This document shows, piece by piece, positions 28,016-38,136 of a stretch of DNA of 64,000 nt (positions within the stretch are counted from its first letter, which is position 1; each line of letters starts with the position of its first letter). The notes under the pieces were generated by a model, which was not told where the DNA came from, searched no databases, and worked only from the letters and a program-made list of their open reading frames with translations. The stretch covers positions 764,151-828,150 of the forward strand of contig NZ_JALKAN010000001.1 in assembly GCF_023015965.1 (NCBI RefSeq). Reading direction: 5' to 3'. Both the position numbers and the translations under genes were made by a program. Source of the DNA: Allomuricauda sp. F6463D. Its GTDB lineage: Bacteria; Bacteroidota; Bacteroidia; Flavobacteriales; Flavobacteriaceae.

Positions 28016-29428
28016 ATGAGCAAGACACTATTTGATAAAGTTTGGGATTCCCACGTGGTAAAGCATATCGAGAATGGTCCAGATGTACTCTTCATCGACC
28101 GACATTTGGTACATGAAGTAACGAGCCCCGTAGCATTTTTAGGATTGAAAAACAGAGGTATTAAAGTATTGTACCCGGAACGTACTTTTGCAACCGCCGA
28201 CCACAATACCCCGACCTTAAACCAACACTTGCCAGTAAAAGACCCATTGTCCGCCAATCAATTAAGGGCTTTGGAGGAAAATGCCACCGCACATGATATT
28301 CCATATTGGGGGCTTGGACATAAGAAAAACGGAATCGTACACGTAATAGGCCCAGAGAACGGGATAACCGTACCAGGAGCCACCATTGTTTGTGGAGATT
28401 CACACACCTCTACGCACGGAGCCTTCGGTGCCATTGCTTTTGGTATTGGTACCAGTGAGGTAGAAATGGTGCTGTCCACGCAATGTATTATGCAGCCCAA
28501 ACCCAAAAGTTTGCGCATCAATGTAAATGGAGAATTGAGTGAAGCCGTTACCCCGAAGGATGTAGCCCTTTTCATCATTTCCAAATTATCTACTTCCGGT
28601 GCCACAGGCTATTTTGCAGAATATGCCGGAGATGTCTTCAAAAATATGTCCATGGAAGGCCGTATGACGGTTTGTAACCTAAGTATTGAAATGGGTGCCC
28701 GTGGTGGTATGATTGCTCCAGATGAGAAAACTTTTGACTATGTTGAAGGAAGAGAATACACTCCAAAAGGAAAAGATTGGGACAAAGCAATGGAATACTG
28801 GAAAACCCTGTATTCTGACGAAGATGCGGTCTTTGATAAAGAAGTAACTTTTGATGCCAGTGAAATAGAGCCTATGATCACTTTTGGCACCAATCCAGGA
28901 ATGGGCATGGGTATAAGTAACAACATCCCTTTTGCAGACACTATTGATGGAGCCAAAGCCACTTACAAAAAGTCGTTGGAATACATGGATTACAATGAAG
29001 GTGAACCTATGGTGGGTAAACCTATAGACTTTGTTTTCCTTGGAAGCTGTACCAATGGTAGGATTGAAGATTTTAGAGCCTTTACTTCCATCATCAAAGG
29101 AAGAAAAAAAGCCGACAACGTAACCGCTTGGTTGGTTCCAGGCTCCCATAAAGTTGAAGATGCCATTAAAAAAGAAGGTATTTTGGATATTCTTACGGAA
29201 GCTGGTTTTGAATTGAGAGAACCCGGTTGTTCCGCTTGTTTAGCCATGAACGACGACAAGGTTCCTGCTGGAAAATATGCCGTGAGCACCTCCAACAGAA
29301 ACTTTGAAGGTAGACAAGGTCCTGGAGCTCGTACTTTACTTGCTAGTCCTTTAGTAGCCGCAGCAGCAGCCGTAACCGGAAAAGTAACCGACCCAAGAGA
29401 GTTAATGAACGAGGAGGTTTTAGCTTAA
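28016..29428 (+). CDS. leuC: 3-isopropylmalate dehydratase large subunit
   Basis: This subunit isomerises 2-isopropylmalate to 3-isopropylmalate in leucine synthesis, together with LeuD. At 470 residues it has the aconitase-family fold with all three [4Fe-4S] cysteines: one in FLGSCTNGR and the pair in PGCSAC. Substrate-binding [13 protein letters not shown] is present. It is the first gene of the rightward leucine operon, followed by leuD after a 75-bp spacer built of 7-nt repeats. Confidence 0.97.
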   Translation: MSKTLFDKVWDSHVVKHIENGPDVLFIDRHLVHEVTSPVAFLGLKNRGIKVLYPERTFATADHNTPTLNQHLPVKDPLSANQLRALEENATAHDIPYWGLGHKKNGIVHVIGPENGITVPGATIVCGDSHTSTHGAFGAIAFGIGTSEVEMVLSTQCIMQPKPKSLRINVNGELSEAVTPKDVALFIISKLSTSGATGYFAEYAGDVFKNMSMEGRMTVCNLSIEMGARGGMIAPDEKTFDYVEGREYTPKGKDWDKAMEYWKTLYSDEDAVFDKEVTFDASEIEPMITFGTNPGMGMGISNNIPFADTIDGAKATYKKSLEYMDYNEGEPMVGKPIDFVFLGSCTNGRIEDFRAFTSIIKGRKKADNVTAWLVPGSHKVEDAIKKEGILDILTEAGFELREPGCSACLAMNDDKVPAGKYAVSTSNRNFEGRQGPGARTLLASPLVAAAAAVTGKVTDPRELMNEEVLA

Positions 29429-29433
29429 CAACA

Positions 29434-29503
29434 AACAATGAGTACAGTTAACAATAGACAATCCATTGTTAATTGATAATTGAAAACTGATAATTGAAAA
29501 AAG
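29434..29503 (+). repeat. 7-nt periodic spacer between leuC and leuD
   Basis: Ten consecutive heptamers run exactly up to the leuD ATG, including TTAATTG, ATAATTG, AAAACTG and a second ATAATTG. The 20-mer ATTGAAAACTGATAATTGAA (29479-29498) recurs exactly before leuB. No Shine-Dalgarno sequence is visible. Confidence 0.7.
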
Positions 29504-30100
29504 ATGGCTTACGATAAATTCAACATATTAAAAAGTTCAGCGGTACCATTACCCATTGAAAACGTGGATACCGACCAGATTATCCCTGCACGATTCCTTA
29601 AAGCTACCGAGCGTAAAGGATTTGGCGACAACTTGTTCCGTGATTGGAGATACAATCCAGATGGAACACCCAAAGAGCAATTTGTATTGAACAACCCCAT
29701 ATACTCTGGAAAGATATTGGTTGGAGGCAAAAACTTTGGATCAGGTTCTTCAAGAGAGCACGCTGCTTGGGCCGTTTACGATTATGGTTTCCGTTGTGTT
29801 GTTTCTAGTTTCTTTGCGGATATATTTAGAGGTAACTGTTTAAACATAGGTGTACTTCCCGTTCAAGTAAGCGCTGAGTTTTTGGACAAAATTTATAAGG
29901 CGATTGAAGCCGACCCAAAAACCGAATTGGAAATCAGTCTACCAGAACAAAAGATTACCATTTTGGCCACAGGTGAAAGCGAAAGCTTCGACATCAATGA
30001 TTACAAAAAGGACAATATGCTCAATGGTTTTGATGATATCGACTATTTGTTGAACATCCAAGAGGATATTGAAAAATACGCCGAAAACACGCCTTTATAA
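29504..30100 (+). CDS. leuD: 3-isopropylmalate dehydratase small subunit
   Basis: This is the 198-residue swivelling subunit that partners LeuC in the leucine pathway. The small-subunit motif GKNFGSGSSREHA is present, as is the conserved N-terminal NVDTDQIIPARFLK. The gene follows leuC and precedes leuA by 30 bp in the same operon. Length is typical of the bacterial LeuD type. Confidence 0.97.
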   Translation: MAYDKFNILKSSAVPLPIENVDTDQIIPARFLKATERKGFGDNLFRDWRYNPDGTPKEQFVLNNPIYSGKILVGGKNFGSGSSREHAAWAVYDYGFRCVVSSFFADIFRGNCLNIGVLPVQVSAEFLDKIYKAIEADPKTELEISLPEQKITILATGESESFDINDYKKDNMLNGFDDIDYLLNIQEDIEKYAENTPL

Positions 30101-30130
30101 GCTATTGGTCGGAACACTACGGCAGAAAAC

Positions 30131-31648
30131 ATGAAAACACGCACCATAGAAATTATGGACACCACCCTTAGGGATGGTGAACAAACATCAGGGGTATCTT
30201 TTTCTGCATCGGAAAAACTCACCTTGGCCAAGCTCCTCATTGAAGAACTTCAAGTAGACAGGATTGAGGTTGCCTCTGCCCGTGTTTCCGAAGGAGAACT
30301 GCAAGCAGTTAAAAACATTACAGATTGGGCCGCCTCGGAAGGTTATTTGTCCAAAGTGGAGGTATTGACATTTGTGGACAATGGTGTGTCGCTTAAATGG
30401 ATGCAAGAGGCAGGTGCAAAAGTTCAAAATTTACTCACCAAAGGTTCATTGAACCATTTAACACATCAACTTAAAAAGACTCCAGAACAGCATTTTGCAG
30501 AAATAGAAAACACTATTTCAGAAGCTCAAAAACTTGGAATAGAAACCAATGTGTATTTAGAAGATTGGAGCAACGGAATGCGAAATTCCAAGGACTATGT
30601 TTTACAGTATTTGGACTTTTTGACCAAACAGCCTGTAAAGCGGATTTTGTTGCCCGATACATTAGGGATTCTAACACATACAGAATCAAGTGTGTTCCTA
30701 AAGGAAATCATTGAAAGATATCCTAATACGCATTTTGATTTTCACGGTCATAACGATTACGATTTAAGTGTTGCAAATGTTATGGAAGCCCTAAAAGCTG
30801 GAGCACACGGATTGCACCTCACCGTAAATGGAATGGGCGAACGCGCAGGTAACGCACCTCTTGCAAGTGCTGTTGCCGTAATCAATGATTTTTTACCTGA
30901 AATTAAAATCGGAGTAAAGGAATCATCTCTTTATAAAGTAAGTAAATTGGTTTCTGCATTCACGGGATTCAGTATACCTGACAATAAACCTATCGTAGGT
31001 GACAATGTATTTACCCAAACAGCTGGAATACATGCAGATGGAGACAGTAAAAAGAATCTTTACTTTAACGATTTACTGCCCGAGCGATTTGGCAGAAAAC
31101 GTAAATATGCCCTAGGTAAAACATCTGGGAAAGCCAATATTCAAAAGAATCTTCAAGAACTTGGCTTGACCTTGAACGATAACGAACTGAAAAAGGTTAC
31201 AGAGCGAATCATTGAACTTGGAGATAAAAAAGAACGCGTTACCAAAGACGATTTACCGTATATCATTTCCGATGTGTTGGACAGCAACCTACATCAGCAA
31301 AAAGTGTTTGTGAAGTCCTATGTGCTTACCCACTCGAAAGGATTAAAACCCTCCACTACCCTTTCCATTGAAATTGAAGGCAAAACATATGAAGAAAATG
31401 CGCAAGGAGATGGACAATTTGATGCGTTTATCACAGCATTGAAAAAAGTATATAAAAAAGAGGGGCGGGAATTACCAAAATTGGTGGATTATGCTGTTAG
31501 AATCCCTCCGGGAAGTAACTCCGATGCATTGTGCGAAACTGTGATAACATGGCAAACGCAGGAAAAAGATTTCACTACACGTGGTCTGGATTCAGACCAA
31601 ACGGTATCCGCCATAAAAGCCACGGAGAAAATGTTGAATCTCGTATAA
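30131..31648 (+). CDS. leuA: 2-isopropylmalate synthase-type enzyme with regulatory domain
   Basis: This enzyme condenses acetyl-CoA with a 2-oxoacid; by context the oxoacid is 2-oxoisovalerate, giving 2-isopropylmalate. The 505-residue protein has the DRE-TIM barrel (opening MDTTLRDGEQ, metal ligands in DFHGHNDYD, and GMGERAGNAPLAS) and a C-terminal LeuA dimer/allosteric domain (~360-505), where leucine feedback would act. Sequence style also resembles citramalate synthase CimA. Position between leuD and leuB, and a threonine dehydratase gene in the neighbouring ilv operon, favour LeuA because isoleucine can be made from threonine. Substrate is thus inferred from context. Confidence 0.88.
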   Translation: MKTRTIEIMDTTLRDGEQTSGVSFSASEKLTLAKLLIEELQVDRIEVASARVSEGELQAVKNITDWAASEGYLSKVEVLTFVDNGVSLKWMQEAGAKVQNLLTKGSLNHLTHQLKKTPEQHFAEIENTISEAQKLGIETNVYLEDWSNGMRNSKDYVLQYLDFLTKQPVKRILLPDTLGILTHTESSVFLKEIIERYPNTHFDFHGHNDYDLSVANVMEALKAGAHGLHLTVNGMGERAGNAPLASAVAVINDFLPEIKIGVKESSLYKVSKLVSAFTGFSIPDNKPIVGDNVFTQTAGIHADGDSKKNLYFNDLLPERFGRKRKYALGKTSGKANIQKNLQELGLTLNDNELKKVTERIIELGDKKERVTKDDLPYIISDVLDSNLHQQKVFVKSYVLTHSKGLKPSTTLSIEIEGKTYEENAQGDGQFDAFITALKKVYKKEGRELPKLVDYAVRIPPGSNSDALCETVITWQTQEKDFTTRGLDSDQTVSAIKATEKMLNLV

Positions 31649-31651
31649 CGA

Positions 31652-31691
31652 CCTATTGATAATTATATATTGAAAACTGATAATTGAAGAA
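31652..31691 (+). repeat. 7-nt periodic spacer between leuA and leuB
   Basis: Heptamers CCTATTG, ATAATTA, TATATTG, AAAACTG and ATAATTG lead to the leuB start. Positions 31669-31688 are identical to the 20-mer before leuD. Confidence 0.68.
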
Positions 31692-32747
31692 ATGAAATTA
31701 AACATAGCACTCTTGGCCGGAGATGGAATTGGCCCAGAAGTAATCGACCAAGCTGTAAAAGTATCCGATGCCGTAGCTGCAAAGTACGGACATGAAATAA
31801 ACTGGACACCTGCCCTCACTGGAGCCGCCGCCATTGATGCCGTAGGCGAGCCATACCCAGATGAGACCCACGAAGTGTGTGCAACCGCAGATGCTGTACT
31901 TTTTGGAGCTATTGGCCATCCACGTTTTGACAATGACCCCTCAGCTAAAGTACGTCCAGAACAAGGGTTACTGAAAATGCGTCAGAAATTAGGTTTGTTT
32001 GCCAACGTGCGTCCAACCTTTACTTTTCCATCATTAATAGATAAATCCCCATTAAAGAGAGAACGTATCGAAGGTACGGACCTAATTATTCTTAGAGAAT
32101 TGACAGGTGGGGTGTATTTTGGTGAAAGAGGCAGGAAAGATGATAGTAACACTGCTTTTGACACCATGACCTACCAACGTTTCGAAATACAACGTTTGGC
32201 AAAAAAAGGTTTTGAAATGGCCATGAAGCGTGGTAAAAAATTATGTTGTGTGGACAAGGCCAATGTTTTGGAATCTTCCCGTTTATGGAGAGAGACCGTA
32301 CAAGCCATGGAAAAGGATTATCCAGAAGTAGAAGTGTCCTACGAATTTGTGGATGCCGTTGCCATGAGATTGATTCAATGGCCCAAGGGCTACGACGTAA
32401 TCATAACCGCCAACCTTTTTGGCGACATTTTAACTGATGAAGCCTCCGTTATTTCGGGTTCTATGGGACTAATGCCGTCTTCTTCATTAGGTAGTGATGT
32501 TTCACTGTACGAACCCATTCACGGTTCCTATCCGCAAGCAACAGGTAAAGATATCGCCAACCCATTGGCCACGATTCTATCGGCCGCAATGTTGTTTGAA
32601 GATAAAAACCTTACAGAGGAAGCTCAAGCTATTAGAGATGTGGTCAACAAATCTTTAGCCGAAGGTATTGTTACCGAAGACCTTGCCGAAGGAGGGAAAG
32701 CATACAAAACCAGCGAAGTTGGTGATTGGTTGGCCAAGAATATTTAA
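31692..32747 (+). CDS. leuB: 3-isopropylmalate dehydrogenase
   Basis: This NAD-dependent oxidative decarboxylase catalyses the last pathway-specific step before leucine transamination. It is 351 residues. Family motifs include LLAGDGIGPEV at the N-terminus, the substrate arginines in LIILRELTGGVYFGERG, TANLFGDILTDE (metal Asp) and the adenine-site region PIHGSYPQATGKDIANP. It ends the leuCDAB operon; a REP-like element and then a strong terminator follow. Confidence 0.97.
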   Translation: MKLNIALLAGDGIGPEVIDQAVKVSDAVAAKYGHEINWTPALTGAAAIDAVGEPYPDETHEVCATADAVLFGAIGHPRFDNDPSAKVRPEQGLLKMRQKLGLFANVRPTFTFPSLIDKSPLKRERIEGTDLIILRELTGGVYFGERGRKDDSNTAFDTMTYQRFEIQRLAKKGFEMAMKRGKKLCCVDKANVLESSRLWRETVQAMEKDYPEVEVSYEFVDAVAMRLIQWPKGYDVIITANLFGDILTDEASVISGSMGLMPSSSLGSDVSLYEPIHGSYPQATGKDIANPLATILSAAMLFEDKNLTEEAQAIRDVVNKSLAEGIVTEDLAEGGKAYKTSEVGDWLAKNI

Positions 32748-32780
32748 TCAAACCGAGAAATCGTTCCAAAACACAGATGC

Positions 32781-32842
32781 ATCATTCTGAATTTATTTCA
32801 GAATCTCATCATTTGGGAACCTGAAAGAAGTTCAGGTTGACG
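32781..32842. repeat. Single compact copy of the REP/BIME-like inverted pair
   Basis: The left half is ATTCTGAA, a 5-nt loop, then TTCAGAAT. The right half is ACCTGAA, loop, TTCAGGT. Together they match, in reverse complement, the two halves of the 87-bp unit arrayed at 58807-60281, but the linker between halves is about 18 bp shorter. It lies between convergent leuB and gapN. Confidence 0.8.
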
Positions 32843-32877
32843 TTGACCCTATTTTAAAGAGTTTTTCAAAAACAAGG

Positions 32878-32912
32878 AAGCCCGAGCAAACAAAGTACTC
32901 GGGCTTTTTCTT
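32878..32912 (+). terminator. Rho-independent terminator of the leu operon
   Basis: AAGCCCGAG (32878-32886) and CTCGGGCTT (32898-32906) form a 9-bp stem with an 11-nt loop, followed by TTTC on the plus strand. Confidence 0.85.
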
Positions 32913-32996
32913 TATGATCTCTCATCAGATATTTTTTTCACACGTTCGTACTCCATCGTGATGACACTGATCAGATCATTGCAAAAGTCTTTCTCA

Positions 32997-34589
32997 CTAC
33001 AAAATATAATCCGTACTCAAGAAGTTGCTCACTTTAGCCTCCATCAATTGTTCTACCGTTTGGGTATTCAAATCATTGTCTTTAAAAGCCACAAAGGTTC
33101 TTATGGAAAAAGACCTTAGCGCATCGTGCACGCTCAAAGTGGACTGTGCCGAGTCTTTCCTGCCAGTGAACGGATACACATCTGGACCTCTTTGGCAAGA
33201 ACTGTTCAGATTTACCCGGCATACCAAGTTGGCCAAGGTATCGATAAGCGGTGACAGCGTGTAAACATCTTTTCCGAACAAACTTACTTGCTGCCCGTAG
33301 TTAGATTCGGCCATGTCATCCAAAGGTTCTTCAATCTCTTTAAAAGAAAGTACCGGGATTATTGGCCCAAACTGTTCTTCTTGATAAACCCGCATATCCT
33401 TGGTAACAGGATACAGCACAGCCGGCCATATGTAATTATCAAAATGCTTGCCCCCTTTTTTGTTGATAATTTTTGCTCCTTTAGCGAGTGCATCATCCAA
33501 CAATTCTTGAATGTAAGCTGGCTTATCCGATTCCGGAAGCGGTGTAAGATTAACCCCTTCATCCCATGGGTTGCCAAATTTCAATCCGTCCACTTTCTCT
33601 GCAAAGCGTTTCAAAAATTCATCCTTAACATCATCGTGAACATATACCACTTTTAGTGCGGTACAGCGTTGCCCATTAAAGGACAATGTACCCGAAATAC
33701 ATTCGTTTATGGTCAAATCCAATTCGGCATCGGGCAATACGATGGCCGGGTTTTTGGCTTCCAAGCCCAAAACCAAACGCAATCTATTACTTTTTGGATG
33801 CTGCTCCTGTAAGGCATTGGCAGATTTACTGTTTCCAATCAAAGCCAATACATCAACCTTTCCTGTTTTCATAATAGGCGCTGCTACGGCTCTTCCCCGA
33901 CCAAACAGGATATTTACCACTCCTTTGGGAAAACTACTCTGAAAAGCCTCTAAAAGTGGTGTAATCAACAAAACTCCATGCTTTGCAGGCTTAAAAATGG
34001 TTGTGTTCCCCATAATAATGGCCGGAATCAATAAAGCAAAGGTTTCATTTAATGGGTAATTGTATGGACCAAGGCATAAAACCACTCCCAATGGACCCCT
34101 GCGAATATGGGCGTAGACACCATCATGCTTCTGAAACTTGGCAGCATCACGATCTAGTTGTTTATAATCCTCAATAGTATCATAAATATACTCAACGGTA
34201 CGATCAAATTCCTTGTAAGAGTCAGGTTTGGATTTACCTATCTCCCACATCAAAAGTTTTACTACTTCCTCTCGCTTCCCCTCCATCTTCTTCACAAAGG
34301 TTTCCATACATTCTATACGGTCCTTAACTTTCATTGTAGGCCAAAGCCCCTGACCTTTATCGTATGCAGCTAAAGCGGCATCCAAAGCATCCAGTGCTTC
34401 AGGTTCTCCCATATCTGGAACGCTGCCCAAAGTAGTTGGGGCATATTCCTCTGTAGATGATATTGTAGAAATTACAGGACTTGTAGCTCCTTCCCATTGG
34501 CGCAATTCCCCATTGACCAAATAGGTTTTCTCATGTATTTCTTCCGTGATTTGAAATGCCTCAGGAATTGATGCTTTAATTGTTGCCAT
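32997..34589 (-). CDS. gapN: NADP-dependent glyceraldehyde-3-phosphate dehydrogenase-like aldehyde dehydrogenase
   Basis: This 530-residue aldehyde dehydrogenase superfamily enzyme has catalytic Cys309 in FNGQRCT and general base Glu277 in [16 protein letters not shown] and the surrounding sequence resemble GapN, which oxidises glyceraldehyde 3-phosphate directly to 3-phosphoglycerate and yields NADPH without ATP. That would supply NADPH for the adjacent biosynthetic operons, notably the reductoisomerase. The assignment to GapN rather than another aldehyde dehydrogenase is by resemblance. It has its own -7 box and sits where the leu and ilv operons converge. Confidence 0.82.
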   Translation of the reverse strand: MATIKASIPEAFQITEEIHEKTYLVNGELRQWEGATSPVISTISSTEEYAPTTLGSVPDMGEPEALDALDAALAAYDKGQGLWPTMKVKDRIECMETFVKKMEGKREEVVKLLMWEIGKSKPDSYKEFDRTVEYIYDTIEDYKQLDRDAAKFQKHDGVYAHIRRGPLGVVLCLGPYNYPLNETFALLIPAIIMGNTTIFKPAKHGVLLITPLLEAFQSSFPKGVVNILFGRGRAVAAPIMKTGKVDVLALIGNSKSANALQEQHPKSNRLRLVLGLEAKNPAIVLPDAELDLTINECISGTLSFNGQRCTALKVVYVHDDVKDEFLKRFAEKVDGLKFGNPWDEGVNLTPLPESDKPAYIQELLDDALAKGAKIINKKGGKHFDNYIWPAVLYPVTKDMRVYQEEQFGPIIPVLSFKEIEEPLDDMAESNYGQQVSLFGKDVYTLSPLIDTLANLVCRVNLNSSCQRGPDVYPFTGRKDSAQSTLSVHDALRSFSIRTFVAFKDNDLNTQTVEQLMEAKVSNFLSTDYIL

Positions 34590-34641
34590 TGATTGTTGTT
34601 TTAAGTGGTTAGTGTTGAATAAATCGGTCGATCATTCTATA

Positions 34642-34649
34642 CAAAACTA
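34642..34649 (-). promoter_or_regulatory. Candidate -7 box of gapN
   Basis: On the minus strand this reads TAGTTTTG, a perfect TAnnTTTG, 52 bp before the start codon. AAAACTAA (34643-34650) and TTAGTTTT (34673-34680) can also pair across the site. Confidence 0.4.
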
Positions 34650-34749
34650 ACATAAAAATGAATGAAAACATCTTAGTTTTCAATCCATTAGTAACGAAAA
34701 CGTTGGAGAACACAGTTTATAAGAATGATACTCGAAATTGTTGGTGTCA

Positions 34750-36015
34750 TCACACCAAATACTGAAAAAGATGAGGTTTGTCGTTCAAATAATCCCCGTA
34801 AAAATTATTGTCTTTCATACGCTGAACCAATGGCTCCAAATCTTCCGGTGATTTAAGCTCAACACCAACGATTGCCGGTGCATTTTCCCTACTCGATTTT
34901 TTAGAATATTCAAAATGGGTAATGTCATCCGTAGGACCTAGAATGTCCGCTACAAATTCCTTAAGTGCGCCTGGGCGTTGTGGAAACTTAACAATGAAAT
35001 AGTGCTTTAGTTTCGCATATAATAATGCCCGTTCTTTGATTTCGGCTGTACGGGTAATATCGTTATTGCTTCCACTTATGACACAAACTACATTTTTCCC
35101 TTTTATCTCTTCTTTAAAATAGTCAAGCGCAGCTATGGTCAAAGCTCCTGCTGGTTCTACCACAATGGCATCCCGATTGTACAGATTAAGGATGGCTTGG
35201 CACACTTTTCCTTCGGGAACGGTTATCATCTTATGCAGATAATCTCTACATATGGGATATGTTAATGCACCTACCTTTTGAACGGCGGCCCCATCGATAA
35301 ACTTATCTATCTTTTCAAGTTCCACCAATTCACCTTTTTCAATGGATTTGAGCATGGAGGGTGCACCTTCGGGCTCTATACCAATGATTTTTGTGTCTGG
35401 TGACAAGGCTTGGAACGCACCACATAATCCGGAGGCCAATCCTCCACCGCCAACGGCAACAAAAACAAAATCAATGGGCTCCGTGGATTGTTTAAGAATT
35501 TCCAATCCTACAGTTGCCTGACCTTCTATGGTTTTTTCATCATCAAACGGGTGTACGAATGTTTTGCCTTCAGCTTCACAGAATATTTGGGCGGCTTTTT
35601 TGGAGTCATCAAAAGTATCGCCTTCCAAAACCACATCTACCCACTCCCCACCAAACATTTTGGTCTGGTCTATTTTCTGTTTCGGGGTCACTACGGGCAT
35701 GTAAATGGTTCCTTTTACCTTCAAATGACTACATGCAAAGGCAACACCTTGCGCATGGTTTCCTGCACTTGCGCAGACAACTCCACTATCCAATTGTATT
35801 TGGGAGAGGGAGCTTATCTTGTTATAGGCTCCACGTATTTTATAGCTCCGTACCCTATGAAGATCTTCCCGTTTTAGTAGAATATTGGCCCCATAAGTTT
35901 TGGAATAGCGGATACTTTGCTGCAAAGGAGTTTCTTCTGCCACCTGGGCGATAGTCTTTGCTGCTAAATAAATATCCGCTATTTGCGGAAAATAAATTTC
36001 CACAGTTTCACTCAT
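34750..36015 (-). CDS. ilvA: Threonine ammonia-lyase (threonine dehydratase), biosynthetic
   Basis: This PLP enzyme converts threonine to 2-oxobutanoate, the entry to isoleucine. It is 421 residues with the PLP lysine in RSYKIRGAYNK, the phosphate loop GGGGLASG, and a single C-terminal ACT-like regulatory domain (~330-421). E. coli IlvA has two such domains. Feedback by isoleucine is expected but would be of the one-domain type. It is the last gene of ilvDBNCA, 18 bp after ilvC. Confidence 0.94.
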   Translation of the reverse strand: MSETVEIYFPQIADIYLAAKTIAQVAEETPLQQSIRYSKTYGANILLKREDLHRVRSYKIRGAYNKISSLSQIQLDSGVVCASAGNHAQGVAFACSHLKVKGTIYMPVVTPKQKIDQTKMFGGEWVDVVLEGDTFDDSKKAAQIFCEAEGKTFVHPFDDEKTIEGQATVGLEILKQSTEPIDFVFVAVGGGGLASGLCGAFQALSPDTKIIGIEPEGAPSMLKSIEKGELVELEKIDKFIDGAAVQKVGALTYPICRDYLHKMITVPEGKVCQAILNLYNRDAIVVEPAGALTIAALDYFKEEIKGKNVVCVISGSNNDITRTAEIKERALLYAKLKHYFIVKFPQRPGALKEFVADILGPTDDITHFEYSKKSSRENAPAIVGVELKSPEDLEPLVQRMKDNNFYGDYLNDKPHLFQYLV

Positions 36016-36033
36016 AGGGCCAATGGTTTTGTT

Positions 36034-37509
36034 TTATCCGATTGGCTTCATGGCCGTCATCGAAGCACGCAATCTAGCACCAACAACTTCTACATCGTGC
36101 TCTCGGATGGCTTGGTTTACTGCGATCAGTTTTACGTTATCCACACCGGTGTCTTTTCCCTCACCAAAGTGTTTTCCAATGATATCGGTATCCACTTGCT
36201 TCATAAAGTCGGTTAAAAGTGGCTTACAAGCGTGATCGAACAGGTAACATCCATACTCGGCAGTATCGGAAATAACACGGTTCATCTCAAATAATTTTTT
36301 TCTTGCGATTGTATTAGCAATCAATGGGGTCTCGTGCAATGATTCGTAATATGCAGATTCACCTATAATTCCAGACTCTGTCATGGTTTCATACGCCAAT
36401 TCTACTCCAGATTTCACGAAAGCGACCATTAACACTCCATTGTCATAATATTCTTGTTCAGAGATTTCCATGCTGCCTGCGGGAGTTTTCTCAAATGCGG
36501 TCTCCCCTGTTTCGGCTCTCCAATCCAATAGGTTTTTATCTCCATTATCCCAATCTTCCATCATGGTCTTGGAAAAGTGTCCGCTCATAATATCGTCCAT
36601 ATGTTTTTCGAACAATGGACGCATGATCACTTTTAACTCTTCTGCCAAATCAAAAGCTTTGATTTTTGCCGGATTGGACAAACGGTCCATCATATTGGTG
36701 ATACCTCCTTGTTTTAATCCCTCTGTGATGGTTTCCCATCCGAATTGAATCAATTTTGAGGCATATGCTTCATCCACACCTTTTTCCACCATTTTATTGA
36801 AAGAAAGGATAGATCCTGTTTGCAACAAACCACAAAGAATGGTCTGCTCCCCCATCAAATCCGATTTAACTTCTGCCACAAAAGATGATTCCAAAACTCC
36901 TGCCTTGTCGCCACCAGTTCCGGCTGCGTAGGCTTTGGCTTGCTCCAAACCTTTTCCTTCCGGGTCATTTTCTGGGTGAACGGCAATTAACGTTGGCACA
37001 CCGAATCCTCTTTTGTACTCTTCACGCACCTCAGAACCTGGGCTTTTTGGCGCTACCATGATCACGGTTATGTCTTCTCGCACCTGCATTCCCTCTTCAA
37101 CGATGTTAAAACCATGGGAATACGAAAGTGTAGCTCCTTTTTTCATCAAAGGCATTACTGCACTAACCACTTTGGTGTGCTGCTTGTCTGGAGTAAGATT
37201 GATCACTAAATCAGCATCAGGAATCAATTCTTCGTAGGTGCCTACGGTAAAATTGTTCTCTGTTGCATTTTTATAGGATTGCCTTTGTTCTTTGATTGCG
37301 GCCTCACGTAAGGTGTATGACACATCCAAGCCGGAATCGCGCATGTTCAACCCTTGGTTTAATCCTTGGGCGCCACAGCCAACTATTACAATCTTTTTTC
37401 CTTTTAAAGCGGTAACACCGTCAGCAAACTCGCTGGAATCCATAAATCTACATTTTCCCAACTGGGTCAGTTGTTCGCGAAGTGATAGTGTGTTAAAGTA
37501 ATTTGCCAT
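36034..37509 (-). CDS. ilvC: Ketol-acid reductoisomerase, class II long form
   Basis: This NADPH-dependent enzyme rearranges and reduces acetolactate or acetohydroxybutyrate. It is 491 residues, the long class II form, with a duplicated knotted C-terminal domain; the short form is ~330. The Rossmann motif [12 protein letters not shown] and cofactor-loop residues in [13 protein letters not shown] suggest NADPH. Metal-site acidic residues lie in the [10 protein letters not shown] and later helices. It is 33 bp after ilvN; that spacer shows 7-nt periodicity and a motif shared with the gapN leader. Confidence 0.96.
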   Translation of the reverse strand: MANYFNTLSLREQLTQLGKCRFMDSSEFADGVTALKGKKIVIVGCGAQGLNQGLNMRDSGLDVSYTLREAAIKEQRQSYKNATENNFTVGTYEELIPDADLVINLTPDKQHTKVVSAVMPLMKKGATLSYSHGFNIVEEGMQVREDITVIMVAPKSPGSEVREEYKRGFGVPTLIAVHPENDPEGKGLEQAKAYAAGTGGDKAGVLESSFVAEVKSDLMGEQTILCGLLQTGSILSFNKMVEKGVDEAYASKLIQFGWETITEGLKQGGITNMMDRLSNPAKIKAFDLAEELKVIMRPLFEKHMDDIMSGHFSKTMMEDWDNGDKNLLDWRAETGETAFEKTPAGSMEISEQEYYDNGVLMVAFVKSGVELAYETMTESGIIGESAYYESLHETPLIANTIARKKLFEMNRVISDTAEYGCYLFDHACKPLLTDFMKQVDTDIIGKHFGEGKDTGVDNVKLIAVNQAIREHDVEVVGARLRASMTAMKPIG

Positions 37510-37511
37510 TT

Positions 37512-37546
37512 TTGATATTTGATTTTTAACTGTTTAGTGTTTTTAT
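37512..37546 (-). repeat. 7-nt periodic leader of ilvC
   Basis: Plus-strand heptamers TTTGATA, TTTGATT, TTTAACT, GTTTAGT and GTTTTTA lie directly before the ilvC start. Positions 37524-37541 match 34599-34616 in the gapN leader at 16 of 18 bases. Confidence 0.5.
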
Positions 37547-38070
37547 AATTCTTGTAACATTTCGGATATGGGCATCGTAGCTTTTGAAACCGCTATACGA
37601 CCCGACCGCACAAACTGCATAATTCCGTAAGGCTCCAATGCCGCGTGCATTTCATCAATCTCGTGCTTGCGACCTGTTTTTGCCAAAGCAAAAAAATCTC
37701 GACTTACCGTTACGATCTGTGCGTTGCTTTCTTTGATTATATTTTGAATCTGACGTTCATCAAACAATAAATGCGATGCAATTTTAAATAAAGCAGATTC
37801 TTGGTAAATGGTCTCATCATCGGTATGATAAAACGCTTTTATAACCTCTATCTGCTTTTCAATCTGACCAACAATTTTACGCGTCCATTCTTCTGTTGTA
37901 TACACTACAATTGTGAATTTAGATACGCCTTTTATTTCTGATTTTGAAACGTTTAAGCTTTCTATGTTAATATGTCGCTTTAAGAATATCCCTGATATTC
38001 TGTTAAGCAATCCTACGTGATTTTCGGAATACACCGATATGGTATACCATTGTTTTTCCATAATATTCAT
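37543..38070 (-). CDS. ilvN: Acetolactate synthase small (regulatory) subunit
   Basis: This regulatory partner of IlvB confers valine feedback inhibition. It is 175 residues with an N-terminal ACT domain (YTISVYSENHVGLLNRISGI) and a second, C-terminal IlvN domain. A later ATG at 38061 gives a start three codons in and is equally plausible. It lies 66 bp downstream of ilvB in the operon. Confidence 0.94.
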   Translation of the reverse strand: MNIMEKQWYTISVYSENHVGLLNRISGIFLKRHINIESLNVSKSEIKGVSKFTIVVYTTEEWTRKIVGQIEKQIEVIKAFYHTDDETIYQESALFKIASHLLFDERQIQNIIKESNAQIVTVSRDFFALAKTGRKHEIDEMHAALEPYGIMQFVRSGRIAVSKATMPISEMLQEL

Positions 38071-38136
38071 TGCTCTTGCACCTTTTCAGATTGAGTGGAA
38101 TATTTTCCCTTGTTTCAAAATTGATGCGTATTTGTT

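Noticed and set aside
30131..31648. Homocitrate synthase
   Set aside because: The protein has the C-terminal LeuA dimer domain and lies inside a leu operon.
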